A stretch of DNA of 64,000 bases from contig NZ_JABTEZ010000001.1 in the NCBI RefSeq assembly GCF_015711605.1, forward strand, positions 586,001-650,000, read 5' to 3'. The DNA comes from Planomonospora sp. ID67723. Its GTDB lineage: Bacteria > Actinomycetota > Actinomycetes > Streptosporangiales > Streptosporangiaceae. The position numbers were made by a program, and so were the translations under genes. The notes beneath the pieces were generated by a model, which saw only the letters and a program-made list of their open reading frames with translations, had not been told where the DNA came from and searched no databases. Below, in pieces: positions 35,454 through 44,553 of the stretch. The stretch's first letter is position 1, and each line of letters begins with the position of its first letter.

Positions 35454-36074
35454 TCAGGGCTGCTGCCAGGCCAGGCGGACGGCGAAGCCGACCAGGAGCA
35501 GCCCGGTGACCTGCTCGATCCGGGCCCGGATCCGGGGCGTGCGGAGCAGCGCGCCGATCCGGGCCACGACCACGTTGTAGAAGCTGAACCAGAGGACGTA
35601 CAGCCCCGCGAAGATCGCCGACAGCAGGAGTGCCCGGCCCAGGGTGTTGCCGTGGGTGGGCAGGAACTGCGGCAGGAACGTCACGAAGAAGAGCGCGACC
35701 TTGGGGTTGAGCACGTTCGACAGCAGGCCGTTGCGGATGTGCTGGAGCGGGGAGCGCCGCTCCGGCGGGACGTCGGGGGCCGCGACGGCGGCGGCCGTAC
35801 GGCGGCTGGCCCGCAACGACTGCACGCCGAGCCAGAGGAGGTAGACCACACCCGCGACCTTCAGCGCGGTGAAGGCGGTCGCGGAGGTCAGCAGCAGGGC
35901 CGAGAGCCCGACGGCGGCGGCGGTGGCGTGCACGGCGAGGCCGATCAGGCCGCCGAGCATGGTCAGCAGGCCGGCGGTACGGCCGAAGGCGAGGGCGTTG
36001 CGGGTGATCAGGGCCTGGTCGGGCCCGGGAATCATGATCATTACAAACGCCGTGACCGCGAAGGTCGTCAGCAT
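35454..36074 (-). CDS. LysE/RhtB-family exporter
   Basis: A 206-residue six-helix translocator. The N-terminal FAVTAFVMIMIPGPDQALITRNALAFGRTAGLLTMLGGLIG contains the family PGP motif, and NVLNPKVALFFVTFLPQF the second conserved block. It exports amino acids or related metabolites. It is divergent from the LuxR-type regulator at 36209, a possible controller. Confidence 0.93.
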   Translation of the reverse strand: MLTTFAVTAFVMIMIPGPDQALITRNALAFGRTAGLLTMLGGLIGLAVHATAAAVGLSALLLTSATAFTALKVAGVVYLLWLGVQSLRASRRTAAAVAAPDVPPERRSPLQHIRNGLLSNVLNPKVALFFVTFLPQFLPTHGNTLGRALLLSAIFAGLYVLWFSFYNVVVARIGALLRTPRIRARIEQVTGLLLVGFAVRLAWQQP

Positions 36075-36208
36075 GGAACGGGGGTCTCCCTGAACGCGTG
36101 GTGAAACATGTGCCTTGTGGGCGCGTTCATCCTATTCATCCGAATACCCAGGAATTCACCCGGCCTAGGAAAATCAACGGGAATGTTCTCCGGCCACGAA
36201 GGAGGCGT

Positions 36209-36934
36209 ATGGACGAGAACGTGTCACTGGCCCGGCTTACCCACCGTCTGGAGGAGGTGGTGGGCGAGCTACGCGGCATCCCCGTCGACATCGAGCGACT
36301 GGAGGACGGCGAACTCATCCTGCGGCAGGTCGCCCACGCCCTCCGCACCTCCGTCGAACTGTGCGCCATGTACCCGGTGAGCACGCCGGAGGTGGGCCAG
36401 GAGGGCCGGAGAAACATGCCCGACCTCCTCGGCGCCCTGCGACGCGGCATGCGGATGCGACTGATCGTCCACACGAGCATGATGGACGACCCGCTCAAGG
36501 CGGGCCGGATCAGGGAGATGCAGGCCGCTGGCGCCCTGTACCGGGTCACCGACGAGCCGGTCCAGCAGATGCTCGTCTTCGACCGCTCCGTGGTGTTCAC
36601 TCAGATCACCCCCGTCGCCCACACACCGGGCGCCCTCGTCATCAGGCAGCAGAGTCTGATAGCCGCCTTCATCGACCTGTTCGAGAAGACCTGGGCCAGG
36701 AGCAGGGAGGCCACCGAAACCGCGTACCGGCTGACCCCGCGCGAGCGCGAGGTCCTCGCCCTGATCGCCGAGGGGCGTTCCAACAGCGCCGTCGCCCGTG
36801 CCCTGTCCATCACGGAGGCGGCCGTCGGCAAACACGTCGCCGGCGTGTTCACCAAACTCGGACTCCCCAGCACCGAGGACGACAACCGGCGGGTGCTCGC
36901 GGTACTGGCCTATCTGCGCGGCTCGGTGCAGTAG
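36209..36934 (+). CDS. LuxR-type HTH regulator with N-terminal sensor region
   Basis: A 241-residue regulator. Residues 170-235 are a LuxR HTH (YRLTPREREVLALIAEGRSNSAVARALSITEAAVGKHVAGVFTKLGL). The N-terminal 150 residues (VELCAMYPVSTPEVGQEGRRNMPDLLGALRRGMRMRLIVHTSMM, QMLVFDRSVVFTQITP) match the phospholipase-D-like or TrmB-like sensor part of orphan actinobacterial regulators. No receiver Asp is present. AAGGAGGCGT precedes the ATG. Confidence 0.88.
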   Translation: MDENVSLARLTHRLEEVVGELRGIPVDIERLEDGELILRQVAHALRTSVELCAMYPVSTPEVGQEGRRNMPDLLGALRRGMRMRLIVHTSMMDDPLKAGRIREMQAAGALYRVTDEPVQQMLVFDRSVVFTQITPVAHTPGALVIRQQSLIAAFIDLFEKTWARSREATETAYRLTPREREVLALIAEGRSNSAVARALSITEAAVGKHVAGVFTKLGLPSTEDDNRRVLAVLAYLRGSVQ

Positions 36935-36941
36935 CGGCGCG

Positions 36942-36969
36942 GGGGTAGGGGTAGGGGTAGGCCTACCCC
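36942..36969. repeat. GGGGTA repeats ending in a 16-bp palindrome
   Basis: Three GGGGTA units follow the LuxR-type gene and run into GGGGTAGGCCTACCCC (36954-36969), which is perfectly symmetric. The G-rich strand could form a quadruplex and the palindrome a hairpin, so it may act as a terminator or a promoter element of the next gene. Confidence 0.8.
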
Positions 36970-37015
36970 ATCCTCGCCCCAGCCTCCATGCGGACGGGAT
37001 CCGGTACGGACTTCA

Positions 37016-37630
37016 ATGGACGCCATGCAACGCATGACTGGATTACTGGTCGGCGCGGTCTTCGGCGCGGTCTTCGTCGTCATCAACGCGCAGAGCCCGC
37101 TGAACACCCTGACCGCCGACTTCCTGCGGGTGACCGCCTGCCTGGCGGCCGCGAGCGTCCTCGCCATGTGGTTCCTCGCCGTCCGGAGGGAACGATCCGC
37201 CGGAAAGCCCGCCGCGATACCCACTGAGACCGCCCAGCCCGCCACGACCGCCCAGCCCGGCACGCCGGGCATGTACGGCCGCGGCTACCTGATCATCCTC
37301 GTCGCCGAGGTGATCCTGCTCTACGGCGGACTCCAGGTGCTGGCCGCCTGGGAACGTCCCGAGCAGGCCAACGTCGCCTGGATCGCCCTCGTGGTCGGCG
37401 TGCACTTCATCGCGCTGGCGCCCGTGTGGAAGGACTGGATGATCGCCGTGCCCGGCACGGTCCTGTCCCTGCTCGGCGTCGCCGGGCTCGTCATGGTGTC
37501 CACCGGCGCCCTGGACTGGGTGCCGTTCGTCAGCGGAGTGCTCTCCGGGGTGGTGCTCCTGGCCGGGTGCGTCACCTTCGGCTGGCGCGTCATGACGGCC
37601 ACCCGGGCTCAGGCCGCCCAGACGGCCTGA
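37016..37630 (+). CDS. Multi-pass membrane protein, unknown function
   Basis: A 204-residue protein with about six membrane helices: two near the N-terminus (LLVGAVFGAVFVVINAQS, FLRVTACLAAASVLAMWFLAV), a Thr/Pro-rich loop (residues 62-85), then four more up to residue 195. I do not recognise the family. It may be transcribed with the LuxR-type gene or from the palindrome region before it. Confidence 0.75.
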   Translation: MDAMQRMTGLLVGAVFGAVFVVINAQSPLNTLTADFLRVTACLAAASVLAMWFLAVRRERSAGKPAAIPTETAQPATTAQPGTPGMYGRGYLIILVAEVILLYGGLQVLAAWERPEQANVAWIALVVGVHFIALAPVWKDWMIAVPGTVLSLLGVAGLVMVSTGALDWVPFVSGVLSGVVLLAGCVTFGWRVMTATRAQAAQTA

Positions 37631-37645
37631 GCCCGGGGCCCCGGC

Positions 37646-37695
37646 CCTCACCGTCACCTGAGAGCACCCGCAGCCGCCCTCAGGTGACGGTGAGG
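37646..37695. terminator. Perfect 17-bp inverted repeat at the kynU end
   Basis: Arms 37646-37662 and 37679-37695 pair perfectly around a 16-nt loop. The right arm contains the last codons and stop of kynureninase. It separates the convergent membrane-protein gene and the nine-gene kynurenine operon. Confidence 0.85.
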
Positions 37696-38924
37696 CGCTG
37701 CCGGTACCGCTCTTCGCGCCAGTGCTCCTTCTCCAGCACCTCCGCCAGCGTGACCGCCGCGTCGTAGACGTCGGCGAAGCGGATGTAGAGCGGGGCGAAG
37801 CCGAAGCGCAGGATGTCCGGGGCGCGGAAGTCGCCGTGCACGCCCCGGTCGATCAGGGCGCGCATCACCGGGTAGCCGTCGGGGTGGGTGAAGCTGACCT
37901 GGCTCCCGCGCCGCTCGGGGTCACGGGAGGAGGCGAGCGTGAGGCCGTACGGCGCGCAGAGCTCCTCGGCCAGGTCGATGAAGAGAGAGGTCAGCGCCAC
38001 GCTCTTGGCCCGCAGCACCGACAGGTCCACCCGCTCCCAGATGTCCAGCGAGGCGTTGAGCGCGGCGAAGGAGAGGACGTGCGGGGTGCTCACGGTGAAG
38101 CGCCGGATGCCGTCGGCCGGGCGGTAGCCGGGCTCGAACGCGAACGGCGCGGCGTGACCGTGCCAGCCGGTCAGCAGGTGCTCGGTCGCGTTCTGGTGGC
38201 GCGGATGGACGTAGATGAACGCCGGGGAGCCGGGGCCGCCGTTGAGGTACTTGTAGGTGCAGCCGACCGCGAAGTCCGCCGGGGACATGTCGACCTGGTA
38301 GGCGCCCGCGCTGTGGCAGAGGTCCCAGATCATCAGGGCCCCGGCCGCCTGCACCCGCGCGGTCACCCCGGCGGTGTCATGGCGGTCGCCGGTGCGGTAG
38401 TCGACCTCGGACAGCAGCACGCAGGCGACATCGCCGTCAGCGCCGTCTCCCAGCGCCTCGTCGAGGCCGTCGGTGCCGTTCACGTCGCGGATCTCGTAGT
38501 CGCCCAGCGCCTTGACCAGCCCCTGGACCATGTAGCGGTCGGTCGGGAAGTTCGCCAGGTCGGAGATGATCACCCGGCGGCCGGGGCGCAGGTTCAGCGC
38601 CGCCGAGACCGCCTTGACGATCGCGATGGAGGTGCTCTCGCCCACCACGACCTGGCCCGGCCCCGCGCCGATCAGCGGGGCGACCCGGTCGCCCGTGGTC
38701 TCCGGCAGGTCGAACCAGCCCGCGGTGTTCCATCCGCCGACCAGGCGTCCGGCCCACTCCTCCTCGACGACCCTGGCGAGCGCGGCCGAGGCGGCCTTGG
38801 GCGGGGCGCCCAGCGAGTTGCCGACGAGGTAGATCGTCCCTTCGGGGAGGACGAACTCGTCCCTGAAGTGCTTGAGAGGGTCGGCGGCGTCGAGCGCGAC
38901 GCAGTCCGCACGGCTGATTGTCAC
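37680..38924 (-). CDS. kynU: Kynureninase
   Basis: A 414-residue PLP enzyme that splits 3-hydroxykynurenine (or kynurenine) into 3-hydroxyanthranilate (or anthranilate) and alanine. PLP Lys lies in GCTYKYLNGGPGSPAFIYV; VLLSEVDYRTGDRHD and IWDLCHSAGAYQVDM carry cofactor-binding Asp and His. FALNA-type C-terminal blocks (GSQVSFTHPDGYPVMRALIDRGVHGDFR) fit the family and the length is normal. GTG start at 38924. It is last in the operon, 37 bp after the ACMSD gene. Confidence 0.95.
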   Translation of the reverse strand: MTISRADCVALDAADPLKHFRDEFVLPEGTIYLVGNSLGAPPKAASAALARVVEEEWAGRLVGGWNTAGWFDLPETTGDRVAPLIGAGPGQVVVGESTSIAIVKAVSAALNLRPGRRVIISDLANFPTDRYMVQGLVKALGDYEIRDVNGTDGLDEALGDGADGDVACVLLSEVDYRTGDRHDTAGVTARVQAAGALMIWDLCHSAGAYQVDMSPADFAVGCTYKYLNGGPGSPAFIYVHPRHQNATEHLLTGWHGHAAPFAFEPGYRPADGIRRFTVSTPHVLSFAALNASLDIWERVDLSVLRAKSVALTSLFIDLAEELCAPYGLTLASSRDPERRGSQVSFTHPDGYPVMRALIDRGVHGDFRAPDILRFGFAPLYIRFADVYDAAVTLAEVLEKEHWREERYRQRLTVT

Positions 38925-38961
38925 GAGTCGTCTCCGGAGTAGGTCCTTACCGATGACTCAA

Positions 38962-39969
38962 TCATCGGGCATGGGCGACGGGCGGGGCCTCACCGGGTGT
39001 GCGGCCGAGGAACCGCGCGGCGTTGCCGCCGAGCAGCTTGGCGCGGGCCGTACCGGAGAGGAACCCCGCCCCCCTGACCAGCGCGCCGACCGGTGACTCG
39101 CCCAGCGGGTAGGGGAAGTCGGAGCCGAGCATGACCCGGTCCTCACCCATCGTCTCCACCAGCAGCCGCAGCGCCCGCTCGTCGAACACCACCGAGTCGA
39201 CGCCGAACCGCTCCACGTAGCGCGACGGCGGCAGCTCGGAGACGCCGACCAGGTCGCTCCTGCGGTGCCAGGCGTTCTCGAACCGGCCCAGCCAGAAGGC
39301 GAACGAGCCGCCGCCGTGCGCGAAGCAGATCCGCAGCGACTCCGGCACCCGGTCGAAGACGCCGCCGAGGATCATCGCCAGCACCGACAGGTGGGTCTCG
39401 GCGGGCATGCCGACCAGCCACTGCGCCATCCAGCGCTCCAGGCGGGGACCGCCCGGCATGTCCCACGGATGGACGAAGACGGGCGCGCCCACGGCGGCGC
39501 AGTGCTGGAGGAACTGCACGACGCCCGCGTCGTCGAGGTCGCGGTCCCCGACGTGGTTGCCGATCTCGACGCCCGCATGCCCGGAGGCCAGGCAGCGGTC
39601 CAGCTCGGCGCAGGCCAGATCGGGATCCTGGAGCGGCACCTGGCAGAACGGGACCAGCCGCTCGTCCGCGCAGATCTCCAGGGCCAGGTCGTTGAAGATC
39701 TTCGACACCTGTACGGCCTGCGCCGCCGGGCGCTCGTAGGAGAAGAACACCGGGGTCGGCGAGACCACCTGCACGTCCACCCCGTCGGCGTCCATGGCCT
39801 CGATGCGGCGGGCCGGGTTCCAGCAGCCGTCCTGGATCCGGCGGAACTCCCGGTCGCCGAGGAGGATCATGGCCTCGCGCTCGGACTCCACCCGGAGCCG
39901 GGGGGCACCCGCCCACCCGAGCTCCGGCCAGCCCTTCGGGACGTGGTGGGTGTGCACGTCGACGATCAA
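38962..39969 (-). CDS. 2-amino-3-carboxymuconate-6-semialdehyde decarboxylase (ACMSD)
   Basis: A 335-residue amidohydrolase-fold decarboxylase that converts ACMS to 2-aminomuconate semialdehyde and so diverts it from quinolinate. Zinc ligands: HTHHVP near the start, His in VFVHPWD, His in CFAHGGG and Asp in GSDFPYPLG. WPELGWAGAPRLRVE and RRIEAMDADGVDVQVVSPTPVFFSY match the family. The start is TTG (39969) with AAGGGA upstream, three bases past the HAAO stop. Confidence 0.93.
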   Translation of the reverse strand: MIVDVHTHHVPKGWPELGWAGAPRLRVESEREAMILLGDREFRRIQDGCWNPARRIEAMDADGVDVQVVSPTPVFFSYERPAAQAVQVSKIFNDLALEICADERLVPFCQVPLQDPDLACAELDRCLASGHAGVEIGNHVGDRDLDDAGVVQFLQHCAAVGAPVFVHPWDMPGGPRLERWMAQWLVGMPAETHLSVLAMILGGVFDRVPESLRICFAHGGGSFAFWLGRFENAWHRRSDLVGVSELPPSRYVERFGVDSVVFDERALRLLVETMGEDRVMLGSDFPYPLGESPVGALVRGAGFLSGTARAKLLGGNAARFLGRTPGEAPPVAHAR

Positions 39970-39972
39970 GTG

Positions 39973-40488
39973 CTATCCCTTGCCCGGGTGGAGCGCGCCG
40001 CACTTCTCGCAGGTGCGGGCCTTCTCGTCGTCGTAGAACGCCTGGAAGATCGGGGGCAGGTCGGTCACGATGTCGCTGACCTGGAGTTCGACGTCGTGGA
40101 CCACGGAGTCGCACTCCTGGCAGTACCAGCGGAACCTCTCCAGCACCCCCTCCGGCCGGATGCGCTCCACCACCAGGCCGATCGAGCCCTCCTCCGGGCG
40201 CTGCGGCGAGTGCGGCGTGTTCGCAGGGAGCAGCCACATCTGTCCCTCGCGGACGTGCACGGTCTCCGGCCCGTCGGGGGTCATGATGTCGACGTGCATG
40301 TTCCCCCGGATCTGGTAGAAGAGCTCCTCGTAGGGGTCGATGTGGAAGTCGGTCCGCGCGTTCGGCCCACCGACGATCATCACGATGAAGTCGCCGGCCT
40401 CCTCGAAGAGGACCTTGTTGGCCACCGGCGGCTTGAGCAGGTGGGCGTGCTCGTCGATCCACGCGGTCAGGTCGATGGGAGCGATCAT
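39973..40488 (-). CDS. 3-hydroxyanthranilate 3,4-dioxygenase (HAAO)
   Basis: A 171-residue cupin that opens the ring of 3-hydroxyanthranilate to ACMS with Fe(II) and oxygen. Cupin ligands are in [24 protein letters not shown] and NTPHSPQRP. The C-terminus adds two CxxC motifs (CQECD and CEKCG) that form the rubredoxin-like second iron site known from bacterial HAAO. The ATG overlaps the upstream RidA-type stop (ATGA). Confidence 0.96.
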   Translation of the reverse strand: MIAPIDLTAWIDEHAHLLKPPVANKVLFEEAGDFIVMIVGGPNARTDFHIDPYEELFYQIRGNMHVDIMTPDGPETVHVREGQMWLLPANTPHSPQRPEEGSIGLVVERIRPEGVLERFRWYCQECDSVVHDVELQVSDIVTDLPPIFQAFYDDEKARTCEKCGALHPGKG

Positions 40489-40913
40489 GGACTTTCCTCT
40501 CGGAGAGGCCGGTAGGCCACGGCCTGGATCTCGATGAGCAGGTGCGGGTGGGGCAACTGGTGAACCGCCACGGTGGTGCGGGCGGGGCCCGTCTCGTCGA
40601 AGTACTCGGCGTAGACCTTGTTGTACCCGCCGAAGTCGTTCATGTTCACCAGATAGGTGGTGACCTGGACGAGGTCGCGCAAGGAGGCCCCGGCGGCCTC
40701 GAGGATGTCGCCGATGTTCTCGATCACCGCCCGGGTCTGCTCGGCGATGTCGAGGGTGACGGTGCCGAACGCGTCGGCCTCCGCCCCGGCGATCGTGTTG
40801 TCCGGACGGCGGGCGCTGGTGCCGGAGACGTAGACGAGGTCCCCGGCCCGTTTGGCGTGCGGGAACCTCCCCCGCGGCACGGCCTTGCCCCCCACCACGA
40901 TCCCGTCGGTCAT
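40485..40913 (-). CDS. RidA-family 2-aminomuconate deaminase
   Basis: A 142-residue YjgF/RidA-fold protein: [82 protein letters not shown], and [24 protein letters not shown]. In 2-nitrobenzoate and tryptophan degradation a member of this family deaminates 2-aminomuconate, and the gene order here fits that role rather than general imine hydrolysis. Overlaps both neighbours by four bases. Confidence 0.9.
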   Translation of the reverse strand: MTDGIVVGGKAVPRGRFPHAKRAGDLVYVSGTSARRPDNTIAGAEADAFGTVTLDIAEQTRAVIENIGDILEAAGASLRDLVQVTTYLVNMNDFGGYNKVYAEYFDETGPARTTVAVHQLPHPHLLIEIQAVAYRPLREESP

Positions 40914-41734
40914 GACGCCGCCTCCCCGCCTGCCGGCCCTGTCCCCCCGCCTGCCGGCCCTGTCTCCCCGCCTGCCGGCTCCGTGCCGAAGGAGACCCGG
41001 CCCAGGTGCTGGATCTCGACGCTGACGTGCGCCCCCGGGGCCAGCGGCTCGGCGGGCGTGGCGGCCCCGGCCAGCAGCACCCACCCGGGTTCGAGGACCA
41101 CGCCGTTCCGTACGGCGAGGCGCGCGGCTTCGGCGACCGCCCTGCGGGGATCGCCCAGGATGGCGGCCGTGGACCCGGTCCGCACGGGACGCCCGTCGAT
41201 CTCGAAGACGACGCCGAGGTTCCACCGGGTGGGGTCGTACGGTCGCCAGGGGCCGACGGCGTACCCTGCGGCCGAGGTGTTGTCGGCGACCACGTCCGGG
41301 AGCGAGAACCGGAAACGCTCGTAGCGCGAGTCGATAATCTCGATGCCCGGGGCGACGGCCGCGACGGCGTCCGGCGCGAGCGCGTCGGCGACCGAGGCGA
41401 TCCGCCGGCCGATCAGGTAGACGACCTCCGGCTCGACCCGGGGGTGGATGTACCCGGTGACCGGGATCGTGGCGCCGTCGGGAACGGCGGTGGAGGCGGT
41501 GACCCGGCCGAAGATGAGGTCGTGCACGCCCATCTGGCGGCGCTTGCCCTCGCTGGTGAAGCCCAGCTTCACCCCGGAAAGCCGGTCCCCCCGCCCCAGC
41601 CGCAGCCGCAGCAGCTCCTCCTGGACCCGGTAGGCGGTGGCCACGTCGTAGTCCTGCTCCGGCTGCGGCACGGCGCGGGCCGTACGGGCCGCCTCGTCCA
41701 GGATCTCGGCGAGCTTCCGGACGCCGGCGCTCAC
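40910..41734 (-). CDS. 4-oxalocrotonate decarboxylase
   Basis: A 274-residue member of the hydratase/decarboxylase family. [45 protein letters not shown] and [25 protein letters not shown] match the DmpH/XylI decarboxylase branch, which removes CO2 from 2-oxohex-3-enedioate. The last 24 residues are a 7-residue repeat (GPAGG) produced by three 21-bp DNA repeats and lie beyond the fold. Start is GTG overlapping the aldolase stop. Confidence 0.9.
   Translation of the reverse strand: MSAGVRKLAEILDEAARTARAVPQPEQDYDVATAYRVQEELLRLRLGRGDRLSGVKLGFTSEGKRRQMGVHDLIFGRVTASTAVPDGATIPVTGYIHPRVEPEVVYLIGRRIASVADALAPDAVAAVAPGIEIIDSRYERFRFSLPDVVADNTSAAGYAVGPWRPYDPTRWNLGVVFEIDGRPVRTGSTAAILGDPRRAVAEAARLAVRNGVVLEPGWVLLAGAATPAEPLAPGAHVSVEIQHLGRVSFGTEPAGGETGPAGGGTGPAGGEAAS
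40924..40984. repeat. Three 21-bp tandem repeats inside the decarboxylase C-terminus
   Basis: Units at 40924, 40945 and 40966 share CCCCGCCTGCCGGC; the first two match fully over 19 bases and the third has two changes. They encode the Gly-Pro-Ala-rich tail of the decarboxylase. Confidence 0.9.
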
Positions 41735-42762
41735 CGGCCCCCCTCCGCGCGAGCGCCGTCCCCGGCGCGGGCCAGGTCCAGTGCGATGTCCACGATCATG
41801 TCCTCCTGGCCGCCCACCATCCGGCGGCGGCCCGCCTCGCCCAGGATGTCCCGGGTGTCCACCCCGTACCTCGCCGAGGCGGCCTCGGCGTGCCGCAGGA
41901 AGCTGGAGTAGACCCCCGCGTAGCCCAGTGTCAGGGTCTCCCTGTCCACCCGGACCGGCCGGTCCTGCAACGGCCTGACCAGGTCGTCGGCCGCGTCCAT
42001 CAGGGCGTGCACGTCGCAGCCGTGCTCCCAGCCCATCAGGTCGGCCACCGCCGCGAACGCCTCCAGCGGGCAGTTGCCCGCACCCGCGCCCATCCCGGCC
42101 AGCGAGGCGTCCACCCGGGAGGCGCCGGCCTCCACCGCCACCACCGAGTTGGCCACGCCCAGCCCCAGGTTGTGGTGGGCGTGGATGCCGATCTCCGTGT
42201 CCTCGCCGAGGACCTCCCGGTAGGCCCGGACCCGGTCCCGGACCCCGTCCATGGTCAGCCTCCCGCCGGAGTCGGTCACGTAGACGCAGTGCGCGCCGTA
42301 CGACTCCATCAGCCCGGCCTGCTTCGCCAGCTCGGCGGGCTCGGCCATGTGCGACATCATCAGGAACCCGGCCACGTCCATGCCGAGCTCGCGCGCGGTC
42401 GCGATGTGCTGGGCGGAGATGTCGGCCTCGGTGCAGTGCGTGGCGACGCGGACCGAGGTGACGCCGAGCGCGTGGGCGCGCCGCAGGTCCGAGACGGTGC
42501 CGATGCCCGGCAGCAGCAGCGTCGTCAGCCTCGCCCGCCGTACGGCTCCCGCGACCGCCTCGATCCACTCGTCGTCGGTGTGCTCGCCCGCACCGTAGGT
42601 GAAGCTGCCCCCGGCGAGCCCGTCCCCGTGGGCGATCTCGACGGCCGCGACCCCGGCCGCGTCCAGCGCCGTCGCGATCGCGGCGGCCTGGGCGGTGGTG
42701 TAGCGGTGCCGGACGGCGTGCATGCCGTCCCGCAGGGTCACGTCCTGGACGTAGATCCTCAC
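41731..42762 (-). CDS. 4-hydroxy-2-oxovalerate aldolase
   Basis: A 343-residue DmpG/BphI-type class II aldolase giving pyruvate and acetaldehyde. [15 protein letters not shown] holds the catalytic Arg and metal Asp, [25 protein letters not shown] the metal His pair. Members form a complex with acetaldehyde dehydrogenase and channel acetaldehyde; here the partner gene overlaps upstream (GTGA). The length is normal. Confidence 0.96.
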   Translation of the reverse strand: MRIYVQDVTLRDGMHAVRHRYTTAQAAAIATALDAAGVAAVEIAHGDGLAGGSFTYGAGEHTDDEWIEAVAGAVRRARLTTLLLPGIGTVSDLRRAHALGVTSVRVATHCTEADISAQHIATARELGMDVAGFLMMSHMAEPAELAKQAGLMESYGAHCVYVTDSGGRLTMDGVRDRVRAYREVLGEDTEIGIHAHHNLGLGVANSVVAVEAGASRVDASLAGMGAGAGNCPLEAFAAVADLMGWEHGCDVHALMDAADDLVRPLQDRPVRVDRETLTLGYAGVYSSFLRHAEAASARYGVDTRDILGEAGRRRMVGGQEDMIVDIALDLARAGDGARAEGGR

Positions 42763-43691
42763 GCGGTCGTCCTCCCCTCCGTGACCGGTGCGGCCGCCTC
42801 GGCGAGCCGCTCGGCGGTGCGCAGCGCGGCCGAGGTCATGATGTCCAGGTTCCCGGCGTAGGAGGGCAGGTAGTGGGCGGCGCCCTCGACCTCCAGGAAG
42901 ACGCTCACCTTGACCCCGCCGGTCCGCTCCCCGGTGGGCAGCGGCTCCCCCGCAGGGATCGCATCGAACTGCACGTCCTGCTTGAGCCGGTAGCCGGGCA
43001 CGTACGCCTGCACCTTCTCCACCATCTCCCGTACGGCTTCCGCCACCGCGGCCTCGTCGCACGCGTCCACCAGGCAGTAGACGGTGTCCCGCATGATCAG
43101 CGGCGGCTCGGCCGGGTTCAGGACGATGATCGCCTTTCCCCGGGCCGCCCCGCCGACCCGCTCGATCGCCCGGGAGGTCGTCTCGGTGAACTCGTCGATG
43201 TTGGCCCGGGTGCCGGGCCCGGCGGACCGCGAGGCGATCGAGGCCACGATCTCGGCGTACCGGACCGGGACCCGGGAGGCCACCGCCGCGACGATCGGGA
43301 TCGTCGCCTGCCCGCCGCAGGTGACCATGTTGAGGTTGGGCGCGCCGAGGTGGGCCTCCAGGTTGACCGGGGGCACGACGTACGGCCCGAGCGCGGCCGG
43401 GGTCAGATCGATCACCCGCTTGCCGTGCTCCCGCAGCACCCGGTCGTTGTGCCGGTGCGCCGCGGCCGAGGTCGCGTCGAGCACGACGTCCACGCCCGCG
43501 AACTCCGCCAGCCTCACCAGTCCCTCGACGCCCCCGGAGGTCGTGGCCAGCCCGCGCCGCCGGGCGCGGGCCAGGCCGTCGGAGCCGGGATCGACGCCCG
43601 CCACGGCGACGAGCTCGACCGTTCCGGAGAGCAGGGCCTTGAACATCAGGTCGGTCCCGATGTTCCCGGACCCGAGGATCGCGATTCTCAT
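42759..43691 (-). CDS. Acetaldehyde dehydrogenase (acetylating)
   Basis: A 310-residue DmpF/BphJ-type enzyme making acetyl-CoA from acetaldehyde, CoA and NAD. Cofactor motif [13 protein letters not shown]; catalytic Cys in [31 protein letters not shown] and [17 protein letters not shown] are family blocks. Directly coupled to the aldolase gene. The gap of 64 bp to the preceding hydratase gene is the longest inside the upper part of the operon. Confidence 0.96.
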   Translation of the reverse strand: MRIAILGSGNIGTDLMFKALLSGTVELVAVAGVDPGSDGLARARRRGLATTSGGVEGLVRLAEFAGVDVVLDATSAAAHRHNDRVLREHGKRVIDLTPAALGPYVVPPVNLEAHLGAPNLNMVTCGGQATIPIVAAVASRVPVRYAEIVASIASRSAGPGTRANIDEFTETTSRAIERVGGAARGKAIIVLNPAEPPLIMRDTVYCLVDACDEAAVAEAVREMVEKVQAYVPGYRLKQDVQFDAIPAGEPLPTGERTGGVKVSVFLEVEGAAHYLPSYAGNLDIMTSAALRTAERLAEAAAPVTEGRTTA

Positions 43692-43755
43692 TCGCCGCTC
43701 ACCGCTCGCCGCTCGTCCGCAGGCCGTCGGACGGTACCCGGACCGCGCGAGCCGC

Positions 43756-44553
43756 TCACTCGAACACCGCCCGCACCGAGCCGACCCCGTCCACGTGCGC
43801 CTCGAACACGTCACCGGGCTCGACCTCCACCACCGGGCCGAGCGCTCCGGTGAGCACGATGTCCCCGGCCCGAAGCGGGAAGTCCGTACCGGCCAGCGTG
43901 TCCGCCAGCCAGACGGCGGCGTTCAGCGGATGGCCCAGGCAGGCCGCGCCCGCGCCGGTGGAGACCTCCTGACCGCGCCGGCTCATGGTCATCCCGGCCA
44001 GCCTGAGGTCGAGGCCGGTCAGCGGGACCGGCGTGTTGCCGAGCACGAAGGCGCCGCTGGAGGCGTTGTCCGCGATCGTGTCCACGAGCGTGATGTCCCA
44101 TCCGGCGATCCGGCTGTCCACGATCTCGATCGCCGGCAGCACGAAATCCACCGCCCGGATGACGTCGGCCACCGTGAACGGCCCGTCCGTCAGGTCGCTC
44201 CGGAGCACCAGCGCGATCTCCGCCTCGGCCCTGGGCTGGAGGAAGCGCCCGGTCGGCACGGGCAGCCCGTCGAGGTAGGCCATGTCCGCGAACAGCATGC
44301 CGAAGTCCGGCCGGTCCACGCCGAGCTGGTCCCGAACCGCCTGCGAGGTCAGGCCGATCTTCCGGCCGACCGGCCGCCGCCCCTCGGCCAGCGCCCTGCG
44401 CGTGTTGATCTCCTGTACGGCGTAGCCGGCCTCCGCGGTCGGGCTCGGGAGCATCTCCCGGACCGGCGGGCAGGGCTTCCCGCTCCGTGCCGCCTCCAGT
44501 AGCCGGTCCGCCGCTTCGGCGAACACGTCGACGGCCTCGCTCCACTCAGTCAT
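43756..44553 (-). CDS. 2-keto-4-pentenoate hydratase
   Basis: A 265-residue MhpD-type hydratase that adds water to 2-hydroxypenta-2,4-dienoate. [33 protein letters not shown] and [17 protein letters not shown] are diagnostic of the hydratase branch, in contrast to the decarboxylase paralogue at 40910. [30 protein letters not shown] supplies the metal-site Glu and Asp. The first codons overlap the dehydrogenase gene by eight bases. Confidence 0.92.
   Translation of the reverse strand: MTEWSEAVDVFAEAADRLLEAARSGKPCPPVREMLPSPTAEAGYAVQEINTRRALAEGRRPVGRKIGLTSQAVRDQLGVDRPDFGMLFADMAYLDGLPVPTGRFLQPRAEAEIALVLRSDLTDGPFTVADVIRAVDFVLPAIEIVDSRIAGWDITLVDTIADNASSGAFVLGNTPVPLTGLDLRLAGMTMSRRGQEVSTGAGAACLGHPLNAAVWLADTLAGTDFPLRAGDIVLTGALGPVVEVEPGDVFEAHVDGVGSVRAVFE

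Noticed and set aside
43756-44553. Reading 40910 and 43756 as redundant copies
   Set aside because: Motifs differ: the first has the [13 protein letters not shown] and IHPRVEPEV pattern of decarboxylases, the second the [11 protein letters not shown] pattern of hydratases, so they are consecutive steps.
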